Shown here piece after piece: positions 48,227 through 63,466 of a DNA stretch of 64,000 nt (within the stretch, counting starts at the first letter, position 1; the number at the start of each line of letters is the position of its first letter). The DNA comes from Cristatella mucedo (lineage: Eukaryota; Bryozoa; Phylactolaemata; Cristatellidae), in the NCBI GenBank assembly GCA_009760855.2, contig WPIO01000009.1, forward strand, positions 5,648,001-5,712,000. The letters run 5' to 3'. The notes under the pieces were generated by a model. It was not told the DNA's origin. It saw nothing but the letters and a program-made list of their open reading frames with translations, and did not search any database. Both the position numbers and the translations under genes were made by a program.

Positions 48227-48639
48227 GTGAGTGGTAATTTCGGCTAGAAGCGCCGTTCAGTTCGCTGTCTCAACAGCTCGGCCTTGACCGCTCTCGAGCC
48301 GGCCCGGTGCTTCACTTCCGCGAAGCGACCTTCGGCCGACGGTCGTTTTCTTTCCGAGTCGATTCGATTAAGCGACGGTATCTCTCCCATCTTTCCTGGC
48401 GCCTTATCGTTGGCTCATGGAAAGACGGAGATAAAAGAGCACGAAGCGAGAGAGGCCGAGGACCTACAACTGGGGTACACGACCGTCGGGATTTCCTAAA
48501 TAGCGTTGATTCTAAACGCATCTCACTATCGCCGCGAGCTGTCGCCATTCGCAGTCACTGCTTCCTGTCTCTGTTCAAAGTCACCGCAGGCTGTTGTCGC
48601 AAGCTCTCGAGGCCATTTTCAAGGGTGCTACTCTGGAGG

Positions 48640-49092
48640 TGGGTCCTAAAACGACTTTGGGATAGGCATCGGACGATGGGCTGGTCTCATCTATTAAGCT
48701 CGCCGCCAAGGGAGCTACTCAGGGCCGCTGTTTTTAACCCTTCACTATTACTCGCCAATAAAATACCTCTCTGGCGTGTAACTAACGTCTTCGTCGTTAC
48801 CCATCATGCTGATGGAGCCCAGCTTTCACGACTGTCCGAACCCTCGGGAGCCGGCGGCGTCAGTCGCAAAGCCAAGCTTCTCCCTTGCAGACGCAGAGTC
48901 ATGGACATGGACCATTCTTCTTAGGCGAACTCACTCCCGACTTGCGTCACAACATCCCCTGACTTGACCACATTTAAAAAGAACTTAAAAAATACTTATT
49001 TAGGACAGCATTTAGTGGGTCCCTGTGATTCGTCCTTCATGTGCGTATGCGTGCTGACACTGTGCATGCTGCCACTTACCACACTTGTACTA
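48640..49092 (+). mobile_element. LINE family A fragment with internal deletion
   Basis: Near 48675-48790 the + strand recalls the RT block around QGSVLGP (GLVSSIKLAAKGATQGRCF). It jumps at about 48925 to the C-terminal/3' UTR part (CTCCCGACTTGCGTCACAAC, GCATGCTGACAC-like motifs). Confidence 0.65.
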
Positions 49093-49484
49093 CTTACTAG
49101 CTTCCAGTGACATAGCTCTTGTTAAGATGGTATGGCACTCCCGAGTTCATGTCCCCCGACGTTCGCACGGCCGGCCGATGGGCTGGCAGAAACGAGGTAC
49201 TAAACAAGGGGTCACTTCAGGGGCCGCATCAGCAATGTACTGCCGCACTCCCGGGAGGGGTGAATTGTGGAGAGCCGGGCTATGTATGTTACCGCACAAG
49301 ATGGCTTTTACTCTGTCTCAGCTCCATCGCTGGCCAGGTGGCTCCGCACCACAAACTCTCTCTCTCTCCTCGCGGCGTACTCACGAGAACGTGCGCGGTG
49401 GGGTTCTCTCGCTCGGTGCCCTGAGCACGCTCACTGAGGGAAAGGTGCACAGAATGGCTAATTTAGCATTGTGGTAGGTTAGTG

Positions 49485-49605
49485 GCGAGTAGGCCAGCGA
49501 GCAGTGGGCCAGCGAGCAGTAGGCCAGCGAGCAGTAGGCCAGCGAGCAGTAGGCCAGCGAGTAGTAGGCCAGCGAGCAGTAGGCCAGCGAGCAGTAGGCC
49601 AGCGG
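49485..49605. repeat. 15-bp tandem repeat, about eight copies
   Basis: The unit GGCCAGCGAGCAGTA repeats head to tail with single-base variants. Because 15 is divisible by 3 it keeps open frames (for example repeated ASSRP), but no start, splice or homology supports coding. Confidence 0.95.
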
Positions 49606-50059
49606 CGCACCCACAGATCGGTGGTCTCGAGGGAAATGAGAGCTCTGGGCATGCGTCTGTCACAACAAAAATTCAACCGAGTTGCTCTCACATGGCAGTG
49701 CAAAAAATTCCCGTCGAGACCGATGAAAGCTCGTCGGAGGACAGGCTCTGAAAGCCGTCCACGGTTTAGCTAGAGGCGATAGGATATGCACTGCTGCGTC
49801 TGACGTCAGCGGGCGCAGGAGCTCGGTGCTGACTGCTGCCTCCTACTTTCCAAGCGAGAACAATGGCGAGCGTCGAGCGGAAATGGAAGCGTGAGAGGGG
49901 AGCGAGAGCAGTCTGCTGCTCATGGCGCTCAATCGCATAAGTATGTAGCCGAGTTCAAGGGGTCAGAGGGGCCATTTCCCGCCAAGCCCCGCCATACTCC
50001 GGCCAGGCTGTCGCTCGCGATGCCGCTGAGCTAGGGTAAGACGAGCGGCCGTCAGGTTA

Positions 50060-50127
50060 AACATCTTTATAATATCGCATATAATATATAATATGCATCT
50101 TTATAATATCGCATATAATATGCGCCA
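50060..50127. repeat. AT-rich direct duplication
   Basis: ATCTTTATAATATCGCATAT occurs twice about 36 bp apart with intervening ATAATATATAATATG. Confidence 0.85.
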
Positions 50128-50560
50128 ACAACAGCATGGGGAACTAAACAAGTCTAAGGGGAAGGTCATATAAAAAGTACACTGAAGGGGAGCAAGACGA
50201 CACCGCAAACGCGAACAAACGCTTTAGTGGGTCAGTCGGCTTCCACAGTCCCGCCGTTGTACCGACTCCGTTCCAACAGTACGAGCGTACGCCGTAAAAG
50301 ATCCGGCTAGCTGAATGGCTGCTCGGCAAATCGAAGTCAACATCTACCACAGTCTAGAGCTTCCGCCGAAAGACGCCAACTCAATGTGGCGGGGGGCACG
50401 AACAGGATATACGGGGAACGCGGAATATACAAATCACAACAACGAGCGTGCTATCCAGCTCCGCTCAGGCGTTGGGCACTCGTTGCCTTGCGTGCGTGGC
50501 CGCATCGCCGGAGCACGCCTGCAACCACCCAGGTGCATAACTCGGCGAGACCGCGAGCAC

Positions 50561-50692
<132 letters not shown>

Positions 50693-51109
50693 TATAAATC
50701 ATATTGCAGCTCGGCGCGCCGTGGGCCGGCCGCTCTGCCGCCGTGCGCCCGCCACCGCCTTACCGTCCATTTGCTGGTGCGCACTATTCGCGCCTCTTTC
50801 GCAACTTCTCGTCTTCCCCGACGTTGCCCTGACAGACATGACAGCCGAAAAAATTAGATTATGATTATATTATAATTATGCTGCCGCGGCTTGCACGAAA
50901 ATGGAGACGCGCGTTCAGCAGGAACGCGCGCCTACGGTTTTTCGCGGCCGCATAGGACCGCGGCGCCGCCGCCGACCCCGCCAAGGGGGCCCAAGGCGCG
51001 CTACTGCCGGAAGTCGCCACCGTCCTGACGTTCAAATTTCCTGACAGCAGAAAATTGATGTACTCTTCAGTGGCGTGTGGTGCCTAAAGATAGTCTGAAG
51101 ATAATATTA

Positions 51110-51600
51110 GTGGAGTAATAATATATTTGTATAGCGCCATCAGAGCACATATATTCTCTAGGCACTTTACACATGCTGCTAAGGAAAAACTTGCCATTAC
51201 GGTTGGGGATAGCATGCACAGTGTCAGCACGCGAAAGCACGCAAAGGACAATTCACAGGACCCGGCGAATTCATTTGAGGAGCACGCGCGTTTTAGCTTC
51301 GTTTCAAATGCCGTTGAGTCAGAGGAGGTCGTGACATCAGTCGGGATTGATCCAGACTTTGGAAGCATAGCAACGACAAGGCCGATCCGAGGCAGACGAT
51401 CGAGATAGATCTCGAGCCAGACGATTTGATTCAGATGAGCGGACACTACGATGCCAAGGCCAGCTCAGCTTGTGGAACTAGTTTGGTTAGGTAAGCTGGG
51501 GCGAGAGAATGAAAAGACCTAACAGTGTACGACAAATTTTGAAGTCGAAGCGCCACTTGATGGAGAGCCAGTGCGAGTAGGCGAGAAATATTGCAACGCA
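51110..51600 (-). mobile_element. LINE family A 3' end, diverged
   Basis: ATAATATATTTGTATAGCGCC, TCTAGGCACTTTACACATGC and GGGGATAGCATGCACAGTGT follow the family tail; the C-terminal part continues to about 51590 with many changes. Confidence 0.78.
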
Positions 51601-51949
51601 GCGTTGCTGGGAGCAGCAGGCCTGAGCCCGTTCAGCCCGCGCGCGGCGCCATCTCAGTAGGTCGCACGCGTCTACTTACACTGGTCGCGGCCAAGCTCCT
51701 CTCCATTGCAATTCAGTTTTTGCCACCTTGCGCTAAGCCCGCTCCGAGACAGCTGCGCGACATTTGCTTGTCGGCGCTTTCCTCGTCGCCGCACTTCCTG
51801 TCAGTCATATTTCACCTCAGATGGCGCCGGCGCGAACTGCGGAGCCGCCAGGCGGCGCCAGGTTACGCCATCCCATAATAGCCCATAATAGCCGCGCCGC
51901 CGTCGCACTTGAGCCGGGAGGTACGCCGCTGGATGGAGCGTGTCAACCG

Positions 51950-52320
51950 CTATAATAATAGTAATACTTTTGTATAGCGCCCGCATAGAACTTGAATCTC
52001 TTTCTAGGCACTTTACGTGTGCTGTCAAGGAAGCATGACCACAGGGTTAGAGGTAACGTGCACGGTGTCAGCACGCAGTAGACGCACGGTGGACCACGCA
52101 CAAGAACCCAGCAAATGCTGTGAGGAACGGGTGTATTCTAGCGAGCGAGGGACCTAGAAGTGAGTGAGAAATCTCGAAGTCAATCCACTGCTCGATTGGA
52201 AGCCAGCGTAAGTCGACGCGAAGTGGTGCTACTGTGGCAGCTGCGACGCTCACGACAGACGAGTCTCGCTGCCGAGTCTTGCGCCAGCTGTAGGCGCCTG
52301 ATTTGTACGGGCCAGCAGAT
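51950..52320 (-). mobile_element. LINE family A 3' end
   Basis: Read in reverse complement, it shows TTGTATAGCGCCC, TCTCTTTCTAGGCACTTTAC and TGTCAGCACGCAG, then LRWLPIEQWIDFEISHSLLG coding. An internal part of the C-terminal domain is deleted. Confidence 0.82.
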
Positions 52321-52576
52321 CCTTGCGCCAGCGAGCTATATATATATATATATAACGTGGTTTTCACGACTAAGCAGGCCCGAATGTCTGCAGTACCACG
52401 TGGCTGAAAGTAGGCAAGCAGACTTGAAATGATGCGGTCGCATTGGCGAACTGGAGGCGTTTGCGGGGCGTGGCCGTGCCGGAGCGCGCGTTCGCCCGCC
52501 CGAGGGGGGGCGGGTGCAGGAGCTGCTCCACGCGAAGTGCTCGCTATTCGTCACGGAGGCTCGGGTCGGCTCCTCT

Positions 52577-52618
52577 CGAGCGCTGCTCTCGCCGTGCGTT
52601 CGGCGAGAGCAGCGCTCG
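52577..52618. repeat. Perfect 18-bp inverted repeat, 6-nt loop, upstream of CTSB
   Basis: CGAGCGCTGCTCTCGCCG is followed after TGCGTT by its exact reverse complement. It is located 387 bp upstream of the cathepsin B start codon. Confidence 0.93.
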
Positions 52619-53004
52619 CTCGCGCGCTCGCGGCGCTCACAATCTCGGCGGCCTCTCGCTCCTCGCGCCCCGTCAGCGTCGCGTACGAACCTCGCTCCGC
52701 TCCGCTGACTCTGGACTCGGCACCCTCGGCGCGTCGACGTATCGGCACTCTCAGCCGTCTCTCTCGTGACTTTGGGTATCTATCTAATCGCGCCTCGCGT
52801 CCGCGCGGCTCGGCTGTCAGCTGACCGTCGCTGCCTGTCGCGCCGCGAGAGAGCTGATTAGGCGTCGTCCAAGGCTCCCGAGTCCGCCCCCTCGCGCGAG
52901 GGCCATTTAATAGCGGGCCGTCGCCTCGTCACCGACGAGTCGCTTCGTGCGTCACGTCAGCAGAAGCAGCAGCAGCAGCAGCGCAGATCCGACAGCCCCG
53001 AAGA

Positions 53005-56575
<3,571 letters not shown>

Positions 56576-56579
56576 AGAG

Positions 56580-57280
56580 GGAGAGAGAGAGAAAGAAAAA
56601 GAGAGAGCGAGAGCATCCTTCCGCTCTGCCGTCCACGCTCCGACGGCGGCGGCTGAGGGGGCGGCGGACGCCGCCGTCGCCGCCGCCGCATCAGCATTTT
56701 GCGGACTTGTCTCCGGTTTCAATGAGCCATAAATATACGAATAATCGAGAGATTTCGAGAGCTAGTGCTTCCTGCAGTGCCGCGTGGGCGGCGAAATGGC
56801 GGTAGCAGCAGCAGTTGGTTGTTTCGTCAGTTTCACTTTCACTTTCACTATTCACTTCCTCGACTCGCCTGCTAATGCAGCTGCGCGCGTCACTTTCTTC
56901 GTTGCACGATACGATTGAGCACCGGAAGCAGCGTAGGCTTTTGATGCGCAATCTGGAGGAGTACAATCCGCTGTAAATCTGGAGGTGTAGACAGATAAAC
57001 GCGCATACTTGTCTCCGACGTGTAGAGCTGGACCTATTGTAGACAGCGGGACAAGAAAATGGCCTAGAATCAAGTAGCGATTTGTGGAGAATCGAGCTGC
57101 AATGAGAATAAAATATGCTGGAAAATGCGAAAATACCAAAAGAGAGCTAGCTAACGGAGAGGAAAAATACAGAGGGAGCATTCACGGTGAAGGCAAACAT
57201 AGTTGGCCGCGAGCGTCTTGCTCAGTGCACAGCCGGTCAAGGGTCAAGCAGTCAAGGGTCAAGCAGTCGCGGAACCTTTC
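56580..57280. other. Region downstream of CTSB, no gene seen
   Basis: CTSB 3' UTR and intergenic sequence, with a GAGA run (56576-56605) and a short GGTCAAGCAGTCAAG duplication at 57238-57265. Confidence 0.4.
57107..57112 (+). promoter_or_regulatory. AATAAA hexamer downstream of cathepsin B
   Basis: This is the first canonical AATAAA after the CTSB stop, 532 bp downstream. Nearer variants (ATAAAT at about 56731) could be used instead, so assignment is tentative. Confidence 0.3.
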
Positions 57281-57289
57281 TTGAGCTCC

Positions 57290-57960
57290 TTGCACCTTCC
57301 TATCATATCACATGGGCATTGCAGTGCAGTTGCACTGCAATGGTTTAGGTCTAATTTGAGTCAGAGATTTCAGAGTAGAGATTTCAGCGGAAACAAAACA
57401 TCATCTGGCGAGTCTTTAAAGAACGGAGGTAGCCCAAGGATAAGTTCTAGGTCCACTTCTTTTCACAATGTATACGCTCCTCCATGTCGACGCAATCGTC
57501 TAGCACAATCAAAGCTTTCATTTGTGCTCTGATGACACTTCCGGATTTACATGTGCTTCGATTTCTCCCTATCAATTATCCCAATCAATGTATTTCTCCT
57601 ATCTTGAAGCACTTCGAACTCTCTCTACTTCCTTGGAGCAGGTACTGCTGAAATTTGCTCTTGGATGGTAGTAAGCTTCTCAAATTAAATGGCAATCGAG
57701 AAAACCTAATTTTATTATGGGAAAAACCTAGAAATAATTTAAAACCGAAAAGCTCAACTCCTGAAATTGTCTCGGCAAGCCTAACTGCATTAGCGGCTGA
57801 ACGTCATAGAGATGTGCTGTAAGAAAATTGCCTTTCACTAGGCATCAGTCTGATTCGCAACAAAAAATAGGATTTGCTTAGATAAGGAAACCACAGCCAA
57901 GCTGATCCATGCACTTGCAATAACTCCATTAAAGACTTCTGTATCTGACCACTTTTCAGG
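57290..57960 (+). mobile_element. LINE family A reverse-transcriptase fragment
   Basis: Decayed + strand coding recalls GITGTALQWFRSNLSQRFQS, the following EES.KYGVTQGSVLGP block, and further on KLNYDKT/NSL-like and SLDDHI-like positions. Multiple frameshifts. Confidence 0.65.
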
Positions 57961-58194
57961 TTTTCCCATCTGCGAAATGAGGTGCATGTAGTTAGAGTAA
58001 AACTCTGCAGTATGTGGTGTACGTCAAAACTGCCATATTAAGCCATTTTTCCAATTTTTGACCTGCACGGGTTCCCCATCAAGAAAAGTTACGTCTCTAA
58101 GGTTTTGTCACTTTCAAGTCCTTTTATCACAATCAGGTCTATCATACTAATCTTACCATCATCGAACTAAACAGTCTAATCAGCGTACCACCCG

Positions 58195-58245
58195 CTCTTG
58201 TAATATAATAACATAATTCATATGTATGGCGCCCTAAGAGAACTT
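58195..58245 (-). mobile_element. Short LINE A/SINE 2-type tail
   Basis: AATATAATAACATAATTCATATG then TATGGCGCCCTAAGAGAACTT is the tail motif alone. Confidence 0.55.
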
Positions 58246-58459
58246 GTCTCCGGAGAACTTCACGGCTTCGGCATGGTCATGTTCCTCGCACTTCCGCAAT
58301 GGCGATCTTGACAGCATATCAGCTACCAATGGGATCTTCCAGGTAAATCCACCGCGCGAGCGTTAACGTTGGCATCAATAGGCACTGGTATCTAACCGGG
58401 ACCTGTTCAATGTCATTAGTCATCAGTAATAAAATAGGCGTTTGGGTTCAGTGCGATGG

Positions 58460-58702
58460 TCAAACGATAGCAAGCCAACAAAGAACTGACTGAACTTCTC
58501 GCATGCTCAAACCGCAGCAAGACACTCGTTTTCGATCTGAGCGCATCTTGTTTCGGCGCCTGACAACGTGCGGGATGCAAAATGTGACAGGTCGCACACT
58601 GTGCTCTCCATATCCACGGCACTGCAGACGAACGGCGCCTTGACCATAGCTACTTTCATCAGCGCTGACAATCACCGACTTTTGTGGGTCGATACAGGCC
58701 AA
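58460..58702 (-). pseudogene. RNase H region of the Ty3/gypsy remnant
   Basis: DPQKSVIVSADESSYGQGAV then LQCRGYGEHSVRPVTFCIPH matches the start of gypsy RNase H (DASSYGLGAVLLQ...PVAYASR). Frameshifts follow. Confidence 0.75.
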
Positions 58703-58949
58703 TACAGGTGCCTAAATCAAGAGCAATCTGGCTTCTGGGAATGCTTTCCTCTAGTTAGATCCCTGTATAATACTGAGTCACACGAAAGAAGGTCGTTTAG
58801 CGGTGTACAGGCAGTGACCAGATTTGGCAAAAATCAGCCGAGGTAGTTCATCATACTAGGGCGGCGCTTTAGCTGGGCTGTGTTGGTCAGATCAGGGAGT
58901 TTCACAGATGACTTCTATTTTGTCATCAGATGATCTAAGGACGCTGGTA

Positions 58950-59830
58950 TCAACAACATTCCCCAAGAACGTCTAAGTTGGCTGGCGGAAATATACACTC
59001 GTCTCTATTGAACCACAGGCTCGACTTTGAAATTGCGGAATGACGATGCAATGCTATCGTCGTGCTCAGCCGCCGTGGACCCTAGCACCAATACGTCGTC
59101 CATGTAAACGGCTGAATCTTCACGTCTCACCTAAGAGATCGTGCATCAGTCGCGAGAGATCGCCGGCACGCTGATGATACGGAAAGTGGGAGCCGGCGAA
59201 AGGAAAACCATCCAAACGGTGTTAAAAATGTCGTCAAAAGTGCTCTCTCTTCGGATAGCGGAAGATAGCCCCCAACCCGCTAAACAACACGTCCAACTTG
59301 GAGAGCAGCTTAGGACGAACGAGCTTAGGCAAAATCTCACCAGGCGTCGGTAGTACGAACCTTTCGCATATTTCCGTTTGATTTGAGCGCCTCAAAGTCG
59401 ACACAAAGGTGCCCGTTACTTTTGGGCTCCAGGACCGTAACGATTCCTGAGCAACGACTCGGTCGGCTCCGGATATGTAAGTGCAAAGATCCCGTTCTGC
59501 TTCATTCGACGGAGTTCGTCCTTTACTACAGGGAACAGAGGCCTTGGGGTAAGTGGCGAGCTGTGTGCATGCAGCATGCTCTTCACCTTGGTCGAGGTTA
59601 ATTTTTACCGGCTGTCATAGCATTAATCCGATGTCGCCAAACATCGGATCCCGGAGATCATTTTCCTCTAAGCTGAGTTTAATCAGTACAATGCACACAC
59701 AAACGTTTTCGGCTGAAGTTATTTTTTTGCCCCAGCGACTACGCAGACTGGCAGTAGTTTAATCGTTCCTTTCCGCTTTAACCTCGCTTTGAAGGCGTCC
59801 TAACCGGCCATTCGGTTGCCAACTGAGTTG
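58950..59830 (-). pseudogene. Reverse transcriptase of the Ty3/gypsy remnant
   Basis: With several stops and frame changes the minus strand reads a MKQNGIFALTYPEPTE block, SKLDV, FPYHQRAGDLSRLMHDLL and the active-site YMDDVLVLGS (59093-59106). Catalytic Asp residues are retained although the frame is broken. Confidence 0.75.
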
Positions 59831-59869
59831 TTTTGCTGCAGTAGGTTCGAGACGAGGGGATCGTAGTAG

Positions 59870-60190
59870 TCAAGCATATGTGTCTTCCGTAATTAGGGTT
59901 ACGTCAGTGCCACTATCTCTTTTAAACGGAATGGCTTTTTTGTACCCGAAAAAATCCACTTTCCATGGTGCTGATGTTATCGCCGACTGACACTCCTCAT
60001 CTGCAGGCTTTTTAAGGGCATCCGCGGTGTAATTCTCGTCATCGTATTCAGTCATTACTTTAGCCTCCGGCTTGCCGCGTGATTCACTAGGCACAGCGTG
60101 GTGGCAAAACTTCCGGCAGGTATTGCAAAGGCGGTCGAATGCCGGGCAGTGCCCAGGAGTGCGAGCCGCGTTGCAGTTCTGACAGCTGTT
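59870..60190 (-). pseudogene. Zinc knuckle and aspartic protease region of the Ty3/gypsy remnant
   Basis: The minus strand shows NCNAARTPGHCPAFDRLCNT then CRKFCHH, a double Cys-His zinc-knuckle pattern. About 60 residues later comes FKRDSGTDVTLI, the Asp-Ser-Gly active-site motif of retroelement proteases. Confidence 0.72.
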
Positions 60191-60505
60191 AGCGCCCTCT
60201 TCAAGAGTTATCGGATAACTCTCCTTCGGTCAATGAAGCTACTAGCTTCTAAGCCGCAGAGCTCAGGACGGGTGGTAGACTGAGATCCCTAACAAGCCTC
60301 AGAGATGTCGAGAATCCGATGTTTCTGACTTAGTTGCCACTTAAATGTATCCGTCTAACGCGCCTTCATTACCGCCACAGTTTTCGTAAGATCGGGGATT
60401 CATTGCAGCGCTTCACAGAGTTTGAGGTTCGACAAGCTCACAACCATGCGGTGATCTCAAATAAGCTTATTTTTCATCGCTTCGTATTTGTAGTGCAAAG
60501 CCATA

Positions 60506-60800
60506 TCATCTAGAGAGCGCAAACGTCTCGGTAGACTCGCGCAGGCGTTGACAGCGGCCGTTAGACATGGCCCGTTGGTGGATGATGTTCCTACGCAGTA
60601 TGAAGTAATCATTAAGTTTTCCCAATATGAAATCCAACGTCTTCACTTGGTCAACCTCGTGGTTAAGAGTGTCAAATATCGCTTCATCTAGCGCTCCCAT
60701 AGCGTACACAAGTGTACTTGTCCAAATATCTTGGCCCTCCGCCGTCTTCTTGGTAGCGGTCACGTAATTCCGAAAATGGTTTCGCCATGGCGGCTATAAC
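60506..60800 (-). pseudogene. Gag capsid-like region of the Ty3/gypsy remnant
   Basis: WRNHFRNYVTATKKTAEGQD and TSTLVYAMGALDEAIFDTL, then LNDYFILRRNIIHQRAMSNG, follow the capsid pattern of gypsy-type gag proteins (W-x-F, L...G..A...F, F...N...R..F..R). Confidence 0.7.
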
Positions 60801-60810
60801 GCCGGCTCGT

Positions 60811-61478
60811 GAAATGTGTAGTTTGGTTCACCCACCAGAGAGCCAGCCGATGCCCAACACCGACAGTTTATTACCAACGCACGGAGCCCCAGAGTGCACG
60901 GCTCCCCTAGGCCCCTACTCTCACTCAACTCCCCTCTCCTCCGCTCCCGCTGTCCCTTGGCCGACCCCGATGGTGAATCCACCATCTGTTCACCGGCGGG
61001 TTATCGGCCTGTGTCAGCGCCTCATTAGAAGCTGACCACAGCTGTGCACAGGTCCCTCTCGGGGATGCTCCCACCAGCTGTTGAGGAAAGGAGCGGTTTC
61101 AGCCCGCGTGCAATCGAACTTACAAATGTATGCTCCACTGGAGGGTTACGCTTAGCCATCTCTTGAGCCTTTTTTTTGACATTCAGGGCGACGATACTCT
61201 AGAATCCTATTCGGTCACCATGCAATGAAAAGACGCTAGCGTATGGACGACATAAGTTTATTGACAGCCATGTTACGTTATTAACCGGGTCGCAGCCCCG
61301 AGCCTTCCTGTTGGTCACGTGGTCGTGGCTAAGCCCAGGGAGCTCTGCAGTCGCATGCACTGCATGCTCGCGTTCTTTGCGCCCATCAGGCGGAAGTAGA
61401 CGCGGACGTAAACGTGGAGCTCGAGGTCGAGGCTCGTATGAAGCCGAGTGCGGTCGAGGCTTCATTCGCGGCCTAGTA
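60811..61478. other. Flank of the Ty3/gypsy remnant, nothing recognised
   Basis: Could hold the gag start or 5' untranslated region, but no LTR or coding signal was identified. Confidence 0.35.
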
Positions 61479-61480
61479 GC

Positions 61481-61517
<37 letters not shown>

Positions 61518-61700
61518 TACTTGATAAAGCGCCCTCAGAGAACTTAATCTCTGTCTAGGCGCTTTACATTTGCTGCAAAGGGAAATGCAATTGAATGGTG
61601 AGTAAAATCATGCTTGAAAAACAAGCAAAATGAATAACATGGTTAAGGGTGACATGCACAGGGTCAGCATGCAAATGTGGTTAGTGGCAGCATTAACGAG
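61479..61700 (-). mobile_element. LINE family A 3' end with (AAT)n
   Basis: About twelve AAT units, then GTACTTGATAAAGCGCCCTC and the 3' UTR motifs, truncated inside the UTR. Confidence 0.87.
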
Positions 61701-61894
61701 CCACCAGTCGGTCGCTAGTTAGGTCGGTTGGCGGCTGAGTTGCACGTTCGAGTCGTTTTCGGTCTTCCCACAGTGGCATCGCCACCACAGTGGGGCTCGC
61801 TTGGCGAACTCGTGTGACGAAGAGAATGATCAATTAGTGCATACTCGTTGTGCGTGATCCCCGCATACTCGTTGTGCGTGAGAGGAAGGAGTCT

Positions 61895-62018
61895 GCTGGC
61901 TACCGAATGCGTACCGAAAGCCGCTTAGGCTGTGAGTGCACTATACAAAACTCTCCTGCGTAACACCCACATTGTCTTTATGGCTTTGTGGAGTCATAGA
62001 CGGAGATACATTACATTG
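61895..62018 (+). mobile_element. LINE family B 3' terminal fragment
   Basis: GCGTACCGAAAGCCGCTTAG, AAAACTCTCCTGCGTAACAC and the terminal GATACATTACATT. It is nearly identical to the fragment at 63170. Confidence 0.88.
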
Positions 62019-62115
62019 GGGCTGTATTTTACGCGGGTGACGCAGGCGGACGAGCGTACGTGGTGGTATTGTAACAGTCGGGGAGGCTCTTCCGGAGTGC
62101 AAGGCCTGAGAAAAG

Positions 62116-62200
62116 AGAGAGAGAGAGAGAGCGAGAGAGAGACGGAGTGAGAGGGAGAGAGAGACAGAGAGACAGGGAGAGAGATGCAGAGAACGGAGAC

Positions 62201-62244
<44 letters not shown>

Positions 62245-62439
62245 AGCGTCAGGACAGGGAGAGAGAAGCAGAGACAGAGAGTAAGAGAAGGAGAGGCGGA
62301 GAGAGAGACAGAGAGTGAGACAGAGAAAGAGAGTGAGAGGGACAAAGAGAGACAAAGAGAGAGGGACAGGAACCGGGATAGAGACAGAAAGAGACAGAGA
62401 GAGATACAGAGAGGCAGATAGCGAGAGAGAGAGCGAGTA

Positions 62440-62529
<90 letters not shown>

Positions 62530-62550
62530 AAGAGAGACAGAGACAGAAAC

Positions 62551-62585
<35 letters not shown>

Positions 62586-62601
62586 AGACAGAGACAGAAA
62601 C

Positions 62602-62653
<52 letters not shown>

Positions 62654-62842
62654 AGGGAGATACAGAGAACGGAGACAGAGAGAGAAAGAGAGAAAGAGTC
62701 ATGACAGGGAGAGAGAAGCAGGGACATAGAGGCAGAGACGGAGAGAGAGACAGAAAGAGTGAGACAGAGAAAGAGAATGAGAGACAAAGAAACAAAAAGA
62801 GAGACAAAGAGAGAGAGAGAGAGAAAGGGAGAAGGAAAGGGA

Positions 62843-62917
<75 letters not shown>
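62116..62917. repeat. 800-bp purine (GA-rich) tract with duplicated interior
   Basis: Almost pure GA-type sequence with A/C interruptions. The interruption pattern at about 62182-62340 recurs near 62659-62800, so part of the tract is a larger tandem duplication. Long Ser-Leu open frames on the minus strand are artefacts. Confidence 0.93.
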
Positions 62918-62918
<1 letters not shown>

Positions 62919-63169
62919 CTAGCGTGCACTCAGGTCAGCATACAAGTAAGTGAGAAGGTAAGTGAGAAGCGCGACAAGGGTACGGTCACGTGAGCAGCTC
63001 ACCAATTCACTCTTTGGGCGGGCGGAGGGCCGCAAGTCCGGCTAGGGCTGAACCACGTGACGGCAATGCCACGCCCACAACTCTTCCGTTAAACCCGACA
63101 ACAACCTGCTTGGGCTACTAGGCTGCTTAGGAGAGGCTTAAGCGGGTAGTTTTGATGAAGAAGGTCAAG

Positions 63170-63288
63170 GTACCGAATGCGTACCGAAAGCCGCTTAGGC
63201 TGTGAGTGCGCTATGCAAAACTCTCCTGCGTAACACCCACATGGTCTTTATGACTTTGTGGAGTTACTGACGGAGATACATTACATTA
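63170..63288 (+). mobile_element. LINE family B 3' terminal fragment
   Basis: Starts GTACCGAATGCGTACCGAAA and ends GATACATTACATT, matching 61895-62018 closely. Confidence 0.88.
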
Positions 63289-63466
63289 CAAAGGAAAAGG
63301 TAAAGAAAAGAAGAAAAAGAAATTTTCCTAGTAGTAATGAAAGCCGAATAAAAAGCAGACTTTTTCAGGCATAACTTCGAGAAATGTTAAGCAATGCCCT
63401 TCATTTGGTCACCGACAGACATCGGCGGCGGCCTTTAACTGACTGCGGCGGCTGACGAGTGACCGT

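Larger units (their letters stand above)
58440..60810 (-). mobile_element. Ty3/gypsy-like retrotransposon remnant (gag-pol), no LTRs seen
   Basis: On the minus strand, from right to left, I see a Gag capsid part (60506-60800), a zinc knuckle (about 60100-60190), an aspartic protease region (59870-59960), a reverse transcriptase (about 58950-59830) and RNase H (58460-58702). Integrase and LTRs are not found, and stops and frameshifts interrupt the frame throughout. The order is that of Ty3/gypsy elements. It is a dead, truncated copy. Confidence 0.85.

Noticed and set aside
49463..49703. Repeat proteins read through the 15-bp array
   Set aside because: All frames stay open only because the unit length is a multiple of three; no start, splice signal or homology.
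58440..60810. A functional retrotransposon or retrovirus
   Set aside because: Multiple stops and frameshifts, and no LTR, integrase or envelope; it is a dead Ty3/gypsy remnant.
61941..62807. A 288-codon Ser/Leu-rich open frame on the minus strand
   Set aside because: It is the translation of a GA/CT purine tract, with no homology or start context.
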